Notes: a model not told the origin generated them from the letters alone. A stretch of 64,000 bases of DNA from Pristimantibacillus sp052113225 (GCF_052113225.1 NZ_JBFRCT010000002.1:248001-312000), one strand, 5' to 3'; shown: positions 42,948 through 52,530, counted from the first letter of the stretch. Numbers and translations are program-made.

Positions 42948-43841
42948 TTAATAAGCTTTACACTCGTCCGAACAATGTCCTTCATGCTCTGCTTCACATT
43001 CCTCGCAGCAGATATGGCGCTGGTCGCATGTGACGTTCTTGCAGTTCACGTAACGGTCTTCCGGCTTGCCGCAATGATGGCATTTGCCGATGATAACATC
43101 TTCGTCCGTCCGGTTGATTGGCACGGAGATACGATCATCAAAGACATAACATTTGCCGTCCCATAGACGACCTTTTACTTCTTCGTCCTTGCCGTACGTG
43201 ACAATGCCGCCTTCCAGTTGGGCAACATTAGAGAAGCCTTCTTCAAGAAGAACCGCCGTCAGCGTCTCGCAGCGAATACCACCTGTGCAATACGTTAAGA
43301 TTGGCTTACCCTTCGCATCCTCAGGCAAATTCTTGCGAATCCATTCTGGGAACTCACGGAACGATTCAACAGTAGGACGAATTGCACCGCGGAAGTGACC
43401 GATATCATATTCGTAATCATTCCGTCCGTCAACGACAATCACATCTTCATGCTGCAGCTGATCGTAGAATTCCTTGGGAGACAAGCGTTTGCCAGTCTTC
43501 ACATTCGGATCAAGCTTCTTGTCGTAACGCAGCGTTACTAACTCTTTCTTATGCCGAACGAACAGCTTCTTGAATACATGGTCGTCTGACTCATCAATCT
43601 TATAGGTAATGTCTTTAAAGAGCGGGTGCTCATTCATATACGCCATATAAGCATCGGTCTGCTCAATTGTGCCGGAGCAAGTACCATTAATGCCCTGCTC
43701 AGAGATGAGGATGCGGCCCTTCACGCCAAGCTGCTTACAGAAGCGCAGATGCTCAGCGGTCAATTGCTCAGGATTTTCCACATGCACATATTTATAATAG
43801 AGCAAAATGCGGTAAAGCTTATTTTCGATAGTATCGGTCAT
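42948..43841 (-). CDS. trhO: tRNA uridine(34) hydroxylase / rhodanese-like protein, copy A
   Basis: A 297-residue protein. ATG 43841 is preferred to TTG 43856 since GGAGAG precedes it. An N-terminal acylphosphatase-like domain (YYKYVHVENPEQL, GRILISEQGINGTCSG) is followed by a rhodanese domain with active-site Cys in YCTGGIRCETL, then a Cys-rich C-terminal tail (CHHCGKPEDRYVNCKNVTC and more) that may bind zinc. Family members (E. coli YceA, B. subtilis YbfQ) hydroxylate U34 of some tRNAs. A close paralogue lies at 44107. Confidence 0.92.
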   Translation of the reverse strand: MTDTIENKLYRILLYYKYVHVENPEQLTAEHLRFCKQLGVKGRILISEQGINGTCSGTIEQTDAYMAYMNEHPLFKDITYKIDESDDHVFKKLFVRHKKELVTLRYDKKLDPNVKTGKRLSPKEFYDQLQHEDVIVVDGRNDYEYDIGHFRGAIRPTVESFREFPEWIRKNLPEDAKGKPILTYCTGGIRCETLTAVLLEEGFSNVAQLEGGIVTYGKDEEVKGRLWDGKCYVFDDRISVPINRTDEDVIIGKCHHCGKPEDRYVNCKNVTCDQRHICCEECEAEHEGHCSDECKAY

Positions 43842-43845
43842 TGGC

Positions 43846-44100
43846 TTACTCTCCAAAAAACTGTTTGATTTCCTCTTGCACAGCTTCTTCTACCTGCTTG
43901 AGGCATTCTTCCTTCGTATCTGCATAGATACGGTTCTCATTCACCATGGCATACGGTCTTGCCCGGCACAAATTACACATATTCAAGCAATCCGTGCGCA
44001 TGACTGCCGCTTCCGGGAATTTATCTTCAATCTCCTCAAGTGGCAGCAGTGCCATCTCGTTACGGGTACATACCTCGACGACAACAAGCCCTAGTCCCAT
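43846..44100 (-). CDS. yuzB: YuzB-like DUF1450 protein
   Basis: An 84-residue protein of the YuzB/DUF1450 family. Cys11 and the cluster DCLNMCNLC (Cys38, Cys42, Cys45) resemble a thin [2Fe-2S]-type arrangement. Known only as conserved in Bacillota; function unknown. Lies between two trhO paralogues on the same strand, 4 and 6 bases from each, so the three are one transcript. Confidence 0.85.
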   Translation of the reverse strand: MGLGLVVVEVCTRNEMALLPLEEIEDKFPEAAVMRTDCLNMCNLCRARPYAMVNENRIYADTKEECLKQVEEAVQEEIKQFFGE

Positions 44101-44106
44101 CTTATA

Positions 44107-45030
44107 TCACCGACCTGATAAAACTTTTAATTGACGTTTTGGTTCGTCATTCACTTTGCACTCTGGCGAGCAGTAGCTCTCATGCTCAGCTTCACACTCA
44201 GGGCAGCAAATATGCTTACGGTGGCAAAGGTCGTCCGCACAATTGATGTAGCGGTCTTCAGCCTTGCCGCAATGATAGCACTTGCCGACGATAATATCTT
44301 CGTCTGTCCGGTTGATCGGTACGGAAATACGCTCATCAAACACATAACATTTGCCGTCCCATAGATGGCCTTTTACTTCTTCATCTTTACCATAAGTGAC
44401 AATGCCGCCATCCAATTGGGCAACATCAGAGAAGCCTTCTTCAAGAAGTACGGCTGTCAAAGTCTCACAGCGGATGCCGCCAGTGCAGTAGGTCAGGACG
44501 GTTTTGTCCTTTGCATCTTCAGGCAGGTTCTTGCGAAGCCATTCCGGAAACTCACGGAACGATTCAACCGTAGGACGGATCGCACCACGGAAGTGGCCAA
44601 TATCATATTCATAATCGTTGCGGCCGTCGATAATTATAACGTCATCACGCTGCAACTGCTCGTGGAATTCTTTCGGCGACAGGTGTTTGCCTGTACGTAC
44701 GTTCGGATCAAGCTTCTTGTCATAACGGAGTGTAACAAGCTCCTTCTTATGACGAACGAAGATTTTTTTGAACACATGGCCTTCGGAATCATCAATCTTG
44801 TAGACCATGTCAGCGAACAGCGGATTGCTGCGCATATGCGCGATGTAAGCATCTGTCTGTTCAATTGTACCGGAGCAAGTGCCGTTAATACCCTGCTCGG
44901 AGATAAGAATGCGGCCTTTTACACCAAGGTCTTTACAGAACTGAAGATGCTCGGCTGTAAGCTCTTCAGGGTTATCTATATGCACGTACTTATAGTACAA
45001 AAGAATACGATAAGGTTTGTTTTCGCTCAT
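44107..45030 (-). CDS. trhO: tRNA uridine(34) hydroxylase / rhodanese-like protein, copy B
   Basis: A 307-residue protein closely similar to the gene at 42948: same YYKYVHIDNPEEL, GRILISEQGINGTCSG, YCTGGIRCE active site and Cys-rich tail. ATG 45030 follows ATGGAGCG. The two copies match along their whole length, so this is a tandem duplication interrupted by yuzB rather than two distinct families. Confidence 0.92.
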   Translation of the reverse strand: MSENKPYRILLYYKYVHIDNPEELTAEHLQFCKDLGVKGRILISEQGINGTCSGTIEQTDAYIAHMRSNPLFADMVYKIDDSEGHVFKKIFVRHKKELVTLRYDKKLDPNVRTGKHLSPKEFHEQLQRDDVIIIDGRNDYEYDIGHFRGAIRPTVESFREFPEWLRKNLPEDAKDKTVLTYCTGGIRCETLTAVLLEEGFSDVAQLDGGIVTYGKDEEVKGHLWDGKCYVFDERISVPINRTDEDIIVGKCYHCGKAEDRYINCADDLCHRKHICCPECEAEHESYCSPECKVNDEPKRQLKVLSGR

Positions 45031-45130
45031 GTCTAACGCTCCATTATTTAAGATTATCATTATATGTTAAAACTCTTAAATCACTTAGTCAACAACGAAC
45101 AAGCGATACTTCTTGTCGAAATCAAGGTAT

Positions 45131-46024
45131 TTATTGGGCCATTACCTCTTTCAGGAAAATAGAGGAGCTGGCTGGCAATGTTGCATCTTTTCTTGTGACG
45201 ACACCAATGGCACGTGTAGGCAGCGCCTCAAGCACTTGAACCTCGAATAACGTACCGTTATCCAGCTCCTGCTGTGCAAATCTACGGGTAATAAAAGCAG
45301 TCCCATAACCTCGCTGTGTGAACTCGATAATCATCTCCGTACTAGTCAGTTCAATGTCCGGCTCCTTATAAATGCCATGAGCAGCAAGCCAATGCTCAAC
45401 AAACAAGCGCGTACTGCTGCCTGCCGTGGGTAATAATAAAGGAAGCGTAAGAAGCTCCCGAACGGAGATCGGTTCTGCGGCAAGCTCTCGGTAGGCTTGA
45501 CCAACTAAGAAACAATCTTGAATAGCCATTAGGGGCTGAATAGCAAGCTCTTGATCGTCAAATGGCAGATGCACGAAGCCAAGATCAATATTTTCTTCTT
45601 TTAGCTGCTTGGAAATTTCATTGGTCTTGCTTTGCTGAAGACGGATTCGAACCTGTGGATGCTCAGCATGAAATTTATCAATATAAGGCAGAAGAATATG
45701 TTTAATGATTGGACCACTTGCGCCTATACGAAGTTCACCGCCATGCATATTCGCAAGCTCCAGCAGCTTACGCTCGCCACGCTCAATAAGCTGGAACGAT
45801 TGCTCGATATAATCGAACAGTGCTTTGCCTTCGATAGTAAGCTTGACTCCTTTAGAGCCACGGTCAAATAATTTGACGCCAAGTGAATCCTCAAGCTGCT
45901 TGATGGCATAGCTAACAGACGGCTGAGTAACGTGAAGAATTTGAGCCGCCTTAGTGAAGTTGCCTGTTCTTGCCGTATACAAAAAAATACGGTAGCTCTC
46001 TAAGTTATTTAATCCGTTTGGCAT
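45131..46024 (-). CDS. LysR-family transcriptional regulator (CysL-like)
   Basis: A 297-residue regulator: HTH in YRIFLYTARTGNFTKAAQIL and VTQPSVSYAIKQLEDSLG, and an effector domain from about residue 93 (ELRIGASGPIIKHILLPYI). It is divergent from a chorismate synthase gene (107 bases between), so the two may be functionally linked. Effector unknown. Confidence 0.9.
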   Translation of the reverse strand: MPNGLNNLESYRIFLYTARTGNFTKAAQILHVTQPSVSYAIKQLEDSLGVKLFDRGSKGVKLTIEGKALFDYIEQSFQLIERGERKLLELANMHGGELRIGASGPIIKHILLPYIDKFHAEHPQVRIRLQQSKTNEISKQLKEENIDLGFVHLPFDDQELAIQPLMAIQDCFLVGQAYRELAAEPISVRELLTLPLLLPTAGSSTRLFVEHWLAAHGIYKEPDIELTSTEMIIEFTQRGYGTAFITRRFAQQELDNGTLFEVQVLEALPTRAIGVVTRKDATLPASSSIFLKEVMAQ

Positions 46025-46131
46025 AAACCCTCTCTATCGCAAGGCTATTGTATTGTGATTTCATTTATTGCTCTTTTGAAATTATAATGAATTTAATCGA
46101 GATAGTCAAAAGAGAAAGGTTGGTTTTTTAT

Positions 46132-47187
46132 ATGTCAGGAAGCAGCTTTGGCACTCAATTCAAAATGACCACGTTCGGAGAATCGCATGGCGAGGCAGTA
46201 GGCGTTATTATTGATGGTGTTACTCCAGGAGTTGAGCTTACAGAAGCGGATATTCAAGTACAAATGGACCGCCGTAAGCCAGGTCAATCCTCGGTTACGA
46301 CACCACGTAAGGAATATGATATTATCCGCATTTTGTCTGGTGTATTTGAAGGCAAAACAACAGGCGCACCGCTCGCTGTTATGCTGAACAATACAGATAT
46401 GAAATCGAAGGATTATGAATCGAATCGTCGTTTGTTCCGTCCCGGTCATGCGGATTTCACCTATGTGCAAAAATACGGCCACCGCGATCATCGTGGAAGT
46501 GGACGTGCATCGGGCCGTGAAACGGCTGGTCGTGTGGCGGCGGGTGCGATTGCACGCAAACTGCTGGAAAGACGTGGCGTATCTATCATTGCTTACACGA
46601 AAGAAGCTGGTGGTATTAAATGTGAGGCACTTGATGAATCCATCATTGAAAAAAATCCAATGCGTGCAGGTGATCTGAATGCGGCGGAGAGAATGGTCAA
46701 ACGCGTGGAAGAGCTGGCGGCAGCAGGCAACAGCTGCGGTGGCGTTGTAGAATGTATTATTCGCGGTGTGAAACCGGGGATTGGCGAACCGGCATTTGAT
46801 AAGCTGGATGCTGAATTGGCGAAAGCAATGCTGTCTATCGGTGCGGTGAAGGGCATTGAATTTGGAGCAGGCTTTGCAGCTACAACGATGCTTGGCAGCG
46901 AGCATAATGATGAAATGGACGCAAATGGCTTCTTGACTAACAATTCTGGCGGTATTGTTGGTGGGATCAGCACGGGTCAAGATATTGTTTTCCGTATCGC
47001 GGTTAAACCAACCTCTTCGATCTCTCTGCCGCAGCAAACGGTTGACGAAGAAGGCACAGAGCATACGATTGAAACAATCGGTCGTCATGATCCGTGTATC
47101 TGCCCTCGTGTTGTGCCAGTAGTGGAAGCGATGGCCTGCATGGTTGTTGAAGATTTGTACAAGCGCCACACCGCCCTTCATGATTAA
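46132..47187 (+). CDS. aroC: Chorismate synthase
   Basis: A 352-residue enzyme converting EPSP to chorismate with reduced FMN. ATG 46132 is chosen because the family starts at SGSSFGTQFKMTTFGESHG; the longer frame from 46048 has no support. Signatures are GESHGEAVGV, RPGHADFTY, HRGSGRASGRETAGRVAAG and HDPCICPR. The length matches the E. coli-type enzyme rather than the ~390-residue B. subtilis AroF, so another aro copy may exist elsewhere in the genome. Stands outside any aro operon, divergent from a LysR gene. Confidence 0.95.
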   Translation: MSGSSFGTQFKMTTFGESHGEAVGVIIDGVTPGVELTEADIQVQMDRRKPGQSSVTTPRKEYDIIRILSGVFEGKTTGAPLAVMLNNTDMKSKDYESNRRLFRPGHADFTYVQKYGHRDHRGSGRASGRETAGRVAAGAIARKLLERRGVSIIAYTKEAGGIKCEALDESIIEKNPMRAGDLNAAERMVKRVEELAAAGNSCGGVVECIIRGVKPGIGEPAFDKLDAELAKAMLSIGAVKGIEFGAGFAATTMLGSEHNDEMDANGFLTNNSGGIVGGISTGQDIVFRIAVKPTSSISLPQQTVDEEGTEHTIETIGRHDPCICPRVVPVVEAMACMVVEDLYKRHTALHD

Positions 47188-47220
47188 TTATCAATAATTA
47201 TTACAACCCTTGTGAAAAAT

Positions 47221-47247
47221 AAACTATAATGATTGTTATTATGGTTT
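47221..47247 (+). promoter_or_regulatory. terC promoter -10 with Fur/PerR-like box
   Basis: A TATAAT -10 (47225-47230) with a possible TTACAA -35 18 bases upstream is embedded in an inverted repeat AAACTATAAT / ATTATGGTTT. The core ATAATGATTGTTATTAT matches 14 of 17 positions of a Fur-type box. Metal-dependent repression of the TerC-family gene is predicted; which regulator binds is unknown. Confidence 0.55.
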
Positions 47248-47275
47248 ATCATGCAAGAAAGAAGGGGAATTGGAC

Positions 47276-47959
47276 TTGACGCCGTTTGAATTTCTAACTA
47301 CATTGCTGTCCATTGTATTTATTGATCTTATTCTTGCTGGCGATAATGCGATTGTTATCGGTATGGCAGCGAAGAGGCTGCCGAAAGAGCAGCAAAAGAA
47401 AGCGATCCTATATGGCACATTTGGGGCGATATTACTTCGAATTGTTGCAACCTTACTTGTTGTTTACTTACTCGATATTCCTTGGCTGCTCGCTGCAGGG
47501 GGAATCGTACTTCTGTGGATCGCATATAAGCTGCTGGTACAGGAAGAGGACCATGGCAACATTAAAGCAGGCAACACGCTATGGGCTTCTGTGTGGACGA
47601 TCATCATTGCAGATGCCGCAATGGGACTTGATAACGTTATTGCAGTAGCGGGAGCCGCAGGAGGCCATAAGCTGCTTGTGATCATCGGTCTCTTGATCAG
47701 TATACCTATCGTGGTATGGGGAAGCACCTTGTTTATCAAGCTTCTAAGCAAGTTTCCTTGGATCATCTATGCGGGCTCGGCTGTGCTGGCTTACACCGCT
47801 TCGAAGATGATTACCCATGAGCCAGCTTGGAAAGATTGGTTCGACGATAATCAGGTTGTCAGGTGGCTTATTATTGCCATTGCAGTTGTAGCCGTGCTTG
47901 GAGCCGGCTTATGGACGAATGAATGGAAGAAGAAGCATCCAACAACAGCGCATGAATAA
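47276..47959 (+). CDS. TerC-family membrane protein
   Basis: A 227-residue protein with about seven helices. TTG 47276 has AAGAAGGGG at proper distance; TTG 47270 is too close. The TerC signature is IVFIDLILAGDNAIVIGMAA with a second acidic motif in IIIADAAMGLDNVIAVAGAAG; the two Asp-Asn sites are thought to coordinate metal. Family members in Bacillota (YkoY, MeeF, MeeY) export manganese during metallation of secreted proteins. The Fur/PerR-like promoter box fits a metal role. Confidence 0.9.
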   Translation: MTPFEFLTTLLSIVFIDLILAGDNAIVIGMAAKRLPKEQQKKAILYGTFGAILLRIVATLLVVYLLDIPWLLAAGGIVLLWIAYKLLVQEEDHGNIKAGNTLWASVWTIIIADAAMGLDNVIAVAGAAGGHKLLVIIGLLISIPIVVWGSTLFIKLLSKFPWIIYAGSAVLAYTASKMITHEPAWKDWFDDNQVVRWLIIAIAVVAVLGAGLWTNEWKKKHPTTAHE

Positions 47960-47965
47960 AGATGG

Positions 47966-48014
47966 AAGAGCTGTCCTAAGAGCAGATTTACTGCTTTTGG
48001 GACAGCTTTTTTAT
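47966..48014 (+). terminator. Terminator of terC
   Basis: AGCTGTCC (47969-47976) pairs with GGACAGCT (47999-48006), with inner AGCAG/CTGCT pairing, then T6. Confidence 0.85.
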
Positions 48015-48085
48015 GCCTGTTCGTGCAACTTTGTTTCATAAGAAGCGTCTTGAATAAAAAGGAAAATAGTAGGAGGTTAGACGCT

Positions 48086-48550
48086 TTGAAATTAAAAATA
48101 GTAGCTCTTATCGTCATTCTAATTATACTGACCGGATGTACGGAAGATAAGAAGGAACATGTTGAAATTGGAAATCAACAACATATTGCTTATCTGAAGG
48201 ATTACGGGTGGAATATTGATCGGTTTGGCTCAGAAATCAAATACGCAGCGAGAACTTTACGTGATTATAAAGAGCATATGGATACCATACGAACTCAGGG
48301 GCAAGTGGATTTGACTCCATTTCTTAACCAGGAAGTTATAGAAACCGGATATATATTGAAGGAGAAAACCAATCAATATAATCAGATCGTAGGTTATATC
48401 TTAGAATCACACGGAAAGATTATTGGTGGTTATTTGGAATTTAATAACGAGATCGAACAAGTAGATGGAACTATTCGAATTGAGCCGGGTAAAGTAACGC
48501 CGATCAATGAAGAACCACTCACAGGGCAAAGAGAAGGGCAGTCGGAATGA
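48086..48550 (+). CDS. Small lipoprotein of unknown function
   Basis: A 154-residue lipoprotein with TTG 48086 supported by AGGAGG (48071-48076), a short signal and lipobox ILTGC (Cys18). The mature part is rich in charged residues (KDYGWNIDRFGSEIKYAARTL, NQYNQIVGYILESHGKIIGGY) and is not recognised. The terminator stem overlaps its last codons. Single gene. Confidence 0.75.
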   Translation: MKLKIVALIVILIILTGCTEDKKEHVEIGNQQHIAYLKDYGWNIDRFGSEIKYAARTLRDYKEHMDTIRTQGQVDLTPFLNQEVIETGYILKEKTNQYNQIVGYILESHGKIIGGYLEFNNEIEQVDGTIRIEPGKVTPINEEPLTGQREGQSE

Positions 48551-48569
48551 TCGACTACCCTTTTTATTT
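48534..48569 (+). terminator. Terminator overlapping the lipoprotein stop codon
   Basis: AAGGGCAGTCG (48534-48544) pairs with CGACTACCCTT (48552 onward) with one mismatch, then TTTTTATTTT. Confidence 0.75.
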
Positions 48570-48798
48570 TGTTAAATACGCTTGCTCTAATTTCAAATGC
48601 ACTGATTTTTGAACGTTTAGTACTGAAATTTGAGTAGAGATTTCCAAGTAAATCCCCTATGATAGGGCTGGTCCAACAATCAACGAGAAGAAAGTGCATA
48701 GTTAAGTTCATGTATCAGACATCGGATAAGAAAGGAGGAGCTTGACCAGGATCCCCATCTTTACCTATGGCAGTTACAATGAATGGAGGCTGAATTTA

Positions 48799-51700
48799 AT
48801 GCATTTTTCACAGAAAAAATCGACTTATTCCAAGCTGTTAATAGCTTTAATGGTCTTTACTTTATTAATTCCCTTGAACATAGCTCCCGCCTACGCGGCT
48901 GATACGGCTATTGTGAATGAGGATTTCTCTACATATCCATTAGGTCCGGTCACAATTGGAAGCGGTAACAATTGGACGAAGGAAGGAACCGCACCTGTTG
49001 TCGAGATCAAGAATGATCAGGCAACTGGCCGCACCTATGCCGCTATCAGCCATGATCTAACCGGCTCCTCTTATTTCGGTCAACGTTTTGCTCCTCAGAC
49101 CGGAGGTATGATTCTGCAGTTCGACATTAATATGCCAACAAGCAAAGGTGGAACCTTCTGGGTGATGGAAGGGAAGGTTAATGCGACTAATGCAGCAGTC
49201 ACTCGCTTCCAGATGGATGCGGGAATCTTCAAACGATATAATGGCCCAACCCTCGTCACCTACGACTCCACACACTGGTACCGTTTTACGATGATCTATA
49301 ATATCCCTAAGAAGAAATACGCCTTGAGTATCGTTGATTTGAATACAGGTGCAATCGTGACTTCGAATGAAGATTTCTACAGTGCGCGGGAAAGAATTAG
49401 CAGCTTCGGCTTTTTCACCAACGCTGGCGGCGGACGTTACAATCTGTCTAACGTAAAAGTGACTTCGCTTGATCTAGCTCTTTCGAATCTGCAGCTGAGT
49501 GCTGGCGAATTTAATCCTTCCTTCTCTTTTGACCCAACGAATGAGAATTACAGCTTTGATGTGCCGTACGCCTCGAATGAGCTGACCATTACTCCAACAG
49601 CAAGTAACGCTGATGGTGTCAATCTAAAAGTAGGGGATTCAAGTGTAGCAAGCGGTGATCCCATTACCTTACCTTTAACTGAACCTTCAACAACGGTAGA
49701 CGTAACCGTAACCTCGAACGATTATACAGATGTCTCCCGTACGTATACGCTGCAAGTTAATAAGCTGGACAAGACCCCTGTTGTGACGGATGTTTCGACG
49801 GAAGGGCATGATGGTAAAGTATTGATCGGCTGGAAAGCGCCTCTTGATCCTGCCTATAAAGCAGCGAATATCTACGTTGTGAACGCGGATGGTTCAGAAC
49901 AGCTTGCCGCTACTATTCCTAAAGGCGAGTACATTGCTTCTATTGACGGACTGGAGAATGAAACGGCTTATACCTTCAAAGTAACAGGTGTGTATGCCTA
50001 TGACGGTGAGGGCGATACGGAGTCTGCAGCGGTAAGTATAAGCGAGACGCCTAAGCAGGTTCCAGCCAGACAAATGGAGGACTTGGACAGAGGGCTTGTT
50101 GCAATCCAAGAAGATGGACAAGTCTTTGTCTCCTGGCGTCTGCTGGGTACAGAGCCGGACACTCTTGGATTCAATCTGTATCGTAATGGCGTCAAAATTA
50201 ACTCCAATCCCATTCAAACTAGTACCAACTATGTCGATGCGGATGGCACTTCAGATTCGTCGTACTACGTCCGTGCTGTGCTGAACGGTACGGAGCAGGA
50301 GCCTTCTGAGACAGTAACACCATGGGACACTAACTACCTTACGGTACCTATTGAAAAGCCTGCCGATGGTGTAACAAGTGCTGGCGAGGCTTATACGTAC
50401 CGTGCGAATGATGCGTCCGTAGGTGATCTGGATGGGGACGGAACTTATGAAATTGTACTGAAATGGGACCCAAGCAACTCGAAAGATAACTCCCAATCGG
50501 GTATTACAGGCAATACGTATTTGGACGCTTACAAAATGGACGGCACACGTCTATGGCGGGTCGACATGGGTCCTAACATTCGCTCCGGTGCACATTATTT
50601 GCAGCCAATGGTTTATGACTTGGATGGAGACGGCAAAGCAGAGGTTGCAGCTCGGACAGCTGACGGAACGATTGACGGTACCGGAACCATAATTGGCGAT
50701 GCAGCAGCGGATTACCGCAATTCTGGTGGCTATGTGTTGGATGGTCCAGAATATTTTACGATATTCGAGGGGGCAACTGGCAAAGCGCTTGCTACGGAGG
50801 ATTATGATCCGCCAAGAGGTAACATCGGAGACTGGGGAGATACGTACGGTAACCGGATTGACCGGTTTGGCGCAGCGATTGCCTATTTGGATGGACAGCG
50901 TCCAAGCCTTATTTTGCAACGTGGTTACTATACCCGAATGGTGCTCGTCGCTTACAACTGGAGAGATGGTGAGCTGAGCAAAGTATGGAAATATGATTCT
51001 CCGAATCCTGGATACGGACAAGGGAACCATCAGCTTAGTGTGGGTGATGTAGATGCGGACGGCAAGGATGAGATCATTACCGGCAATACAGCTGTAGATG
51101 ATGATGGCACTTTACTTTGGAATACAAAGCTCGGTCATGGCGATGCCATGCATCTAGGTGACCTGATCCCTTCGCGTCTTGGCCTTGAGTTGTGGACGGT
51201 GCAGGAGGAGACAGGCAGCCCATACTCGGCAACGATGATTGATGCGCGGACAGGCACACCGTTATATGGACAGCCTCAGGTTGGCGCGGATACCGGCAGG
51301 GGCTTGTCGGCTGATGTGGATCCAAGATATGAGGGTGAAGAATCCTGGGCTATAGATGCAACGAAGTCGGCAGCTACAGAAAGCAATATGAACGGCTTCA
51401 TGTTTAATGCAGAAGGTACGAGAATATCGACCGAAATCCCAACTTCTAACTTTGCGATCTGGTGGGACGGCGATTTGAGCCGCGAACTTTTGGATCATGA
51501 TTGGAATGCTGCGACAGGTAACGGTGTTCCGAGAATTGATAAATGGGACTATGAGAATAATCAGCTCGATCGACTTGCGACTTTCAATGGCACATTTTCT
51601 AATAACGGGACAAAGGGTAACCCGTCTCTTCAAGCCGATCTTATAGGTGACTGGAGAGAAGAGGTTGTTGTTAGGACCGAAGACAGCAGTGCTCTTCGTA

Positions 51701-52476
51701 TTTATTCCACAACAGCTGTAACGGATCAGAAGATTCGTACGCTGATGCATGATCCGATATACAGGCTGGGTATCGCGTGGCAGAACACAGGCTATAATCA
51801 GCCGCCGCATACAAGCTTCTATCTAGGTAACGGAATGGATACGCCAGCAGCGCCTAATATTTATCTTGTAGATACGACTGCGCCATCTACATCGGATAAT
51901 GCTCCAAGTGGATGGGTGAACCATGATGTAACGGTTAACTTAACGACTAGTGACAATGTTTCCGGTGTTGAAGCGACTTACTATACGCTGGATGGAGGCG
52001 CGAAACAGAAGGGGACGTCGCTTCAAGTTACCGAAGATGGAGAGCATACGCTTGTCTACTGGAGCGAGGATCACAAAGGCAATGTTGAGGCTGCGCATAC
52101 GGTTACCATTCAAGTCGATAAGACAGCACCTGCATTGAAGGTAACGCTCGATAAAACAGAGCTGTGGCCGGCCAATCATATGCTGGTTAATGTAAATGCT
52201 GTTGTAGAGGGGACAGATCTTACTTCGGGCATTACGTCCGTTGTGCTTACCTCCATCACCAGCAATGAGACGCTGGCTATAGGGAAGGATGCGGATATTC
52301 AAAGCGCTGATTACGGCACATTGGATCAGTCATTCAGCCTTCGTGCTGAACGCTCAGGCGGTGGGGATGGACGTACTTATACCATTACGTACACAGCAAC
52401 CGACAAAGCCGGTAATGTAACGAATAAATCTGTTACCGTCGTTGTTCCTCATGATCAATCGGGTAAGAATAAATAG
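48799..52476 (+). CDS. Secreted rhamnogalacturonan lyase, PL11 family, multidomain
   Basis: A ~1225-residue protein; ATG 48799 has GGAGG nine bases upstream and gives a good signal peptide ending APAYA. Order of domains: an N-terminal jelly-roll-like region (~30-230), a cadherin-like beta sandwich (LSNLQLSAGEFNPSFSF), a fibronectin III-like stretch, the PL11 catalytic propeller (~residues 510-1035; SVGDLDGDGTYEIVLKWDPS, VYDLDGDGKAEVAART, VGDVDADGKDEIITG with Ca-binding DxDGDG), and two C-terminal Ig-like repeats. It cleaves rhamnogalacturonan I of pectin. No uptake genes for the product are adjacent. Confidence 0.93.
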   Translation: MHFSQKKSTYSKLLIALMVFTLLIPLNIAPAYAADTAIVNEDFSTYPLGPVTIGSGNNWTKEGTAPVVEIKNDQATGRTYAAISHDLTGSSYFGQRFAPQTGGMILQFDINMPTSKGGTFWVMEGKVNATNAAVTRFQMDAGIFKRYNGPTLVTYDSTHWYRFTMIYNIPKKKYALSIVDLNTGAIVTSNEDFYSARERISSFGFFTNAGGGRYNLSNVKVTSLDLALSNLQLSAGEFNPSFSFDPTNENYSFDVPYASNELTITPTASNADGVNLKVGDSSVASGDPITLPLTEPSTTVDVTVTSNDYTDVSRTYTLQVNKLDKTPVVTDVSTEGHDGKVLIGWKAPLDPAYKAANIYVVNADGSEQLAATIPKGEYIASIDGLENETAYTFKVTGVYAYDGEGDTESAAVSISETPKQVPARQMEDLDRGLVAIQEDGQVFVSWRLLGTEPDTLGFNLYRNGVKINSNPIQTSTNYVDADGTSDSSYYVRAVLNGTEQEPSETVTPWDTNYLTVPIEKPADGVTSAGEAYTYRANDASVGDLDGDGTYEIVLKWDPSNSKDNSQSGITGNTYLDAYKMDGTRLWRVDMGPNIRSGAHYLQPMVYDLDGDGKAEVAARTADGTIDGTGTIIGDAAADYRNSGGYVLDGPEYFTIFEGATGKALATEDYDPPRGNIGDWGDTYGNRIDRFGAAIAYLDGQRPSLILQRGYYTRMVLVAYNWRDGELSKVWKYDSPNPGYGQGNHQLSVGDVDADGKDEIITGNTAVDDDGTLLWNTKLGHGDAMHLGDLIPSRLGLELWTVQEETGSPYSATMIDARTGTPLYGQPQVGADTGRGLSADVDPRYEGEESWAIDATKSAATESNMNGFMFNAEGTRISTEIPTSNFAIWWDGDLSRELLDHDWNAATGNGVPRIDKWDYENNQLDRLATFNGTFSNNGTKGNPSLQADLIGDWREEVVVRTEDSSALRIYSTTAVTDQKIRTLMHDPIYRLGIAWQNTGYNQPPHTSFYLGNGMDTPAAPNIYLVDTTAPSTSDNAPSGWVNHDVTVNLTTSDNVSGVEATYYTLDGGAKQKGTSLQVTEDGEHTLVYWSEDHKGNVEAAHTVTIQVDKTAPALKVTLDKTELWPANHMLVNVNAVVEGTDLTSGITSVVLTSITSNETLAIGKDADIQSADYGTLDQSFSLRAERSGGGDGRTYTITYTATDKAGNVTNKSVTVVVPHDQSGKNK

Positions 52477-52488
52477 GGTATAAGCAAA

Positions 52489-52520
52489 AAAGGTGAGCCG
52501 CGAAGGCTCACCTTTCTTAT
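52489..52520. terminator. Bidirectional terminator between PL11 gene and acnA
   Basis: AAAGGTGAGCC (52489-52499) pairs with GGCTCACCTTT (52505-52515), with A tract before and T tract after, between convergent genes. Confidence 0.88.
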
Positions 52521-52530
52521 TAAGAATGAA

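Noticed and set aside
46135..47181. 348-codon minus-strand frame opposite aroC
   Set aside because: Antisense to chorismate synthase, no family resemblance, basic Arg/Thr/Asn-rich shadow sequence.
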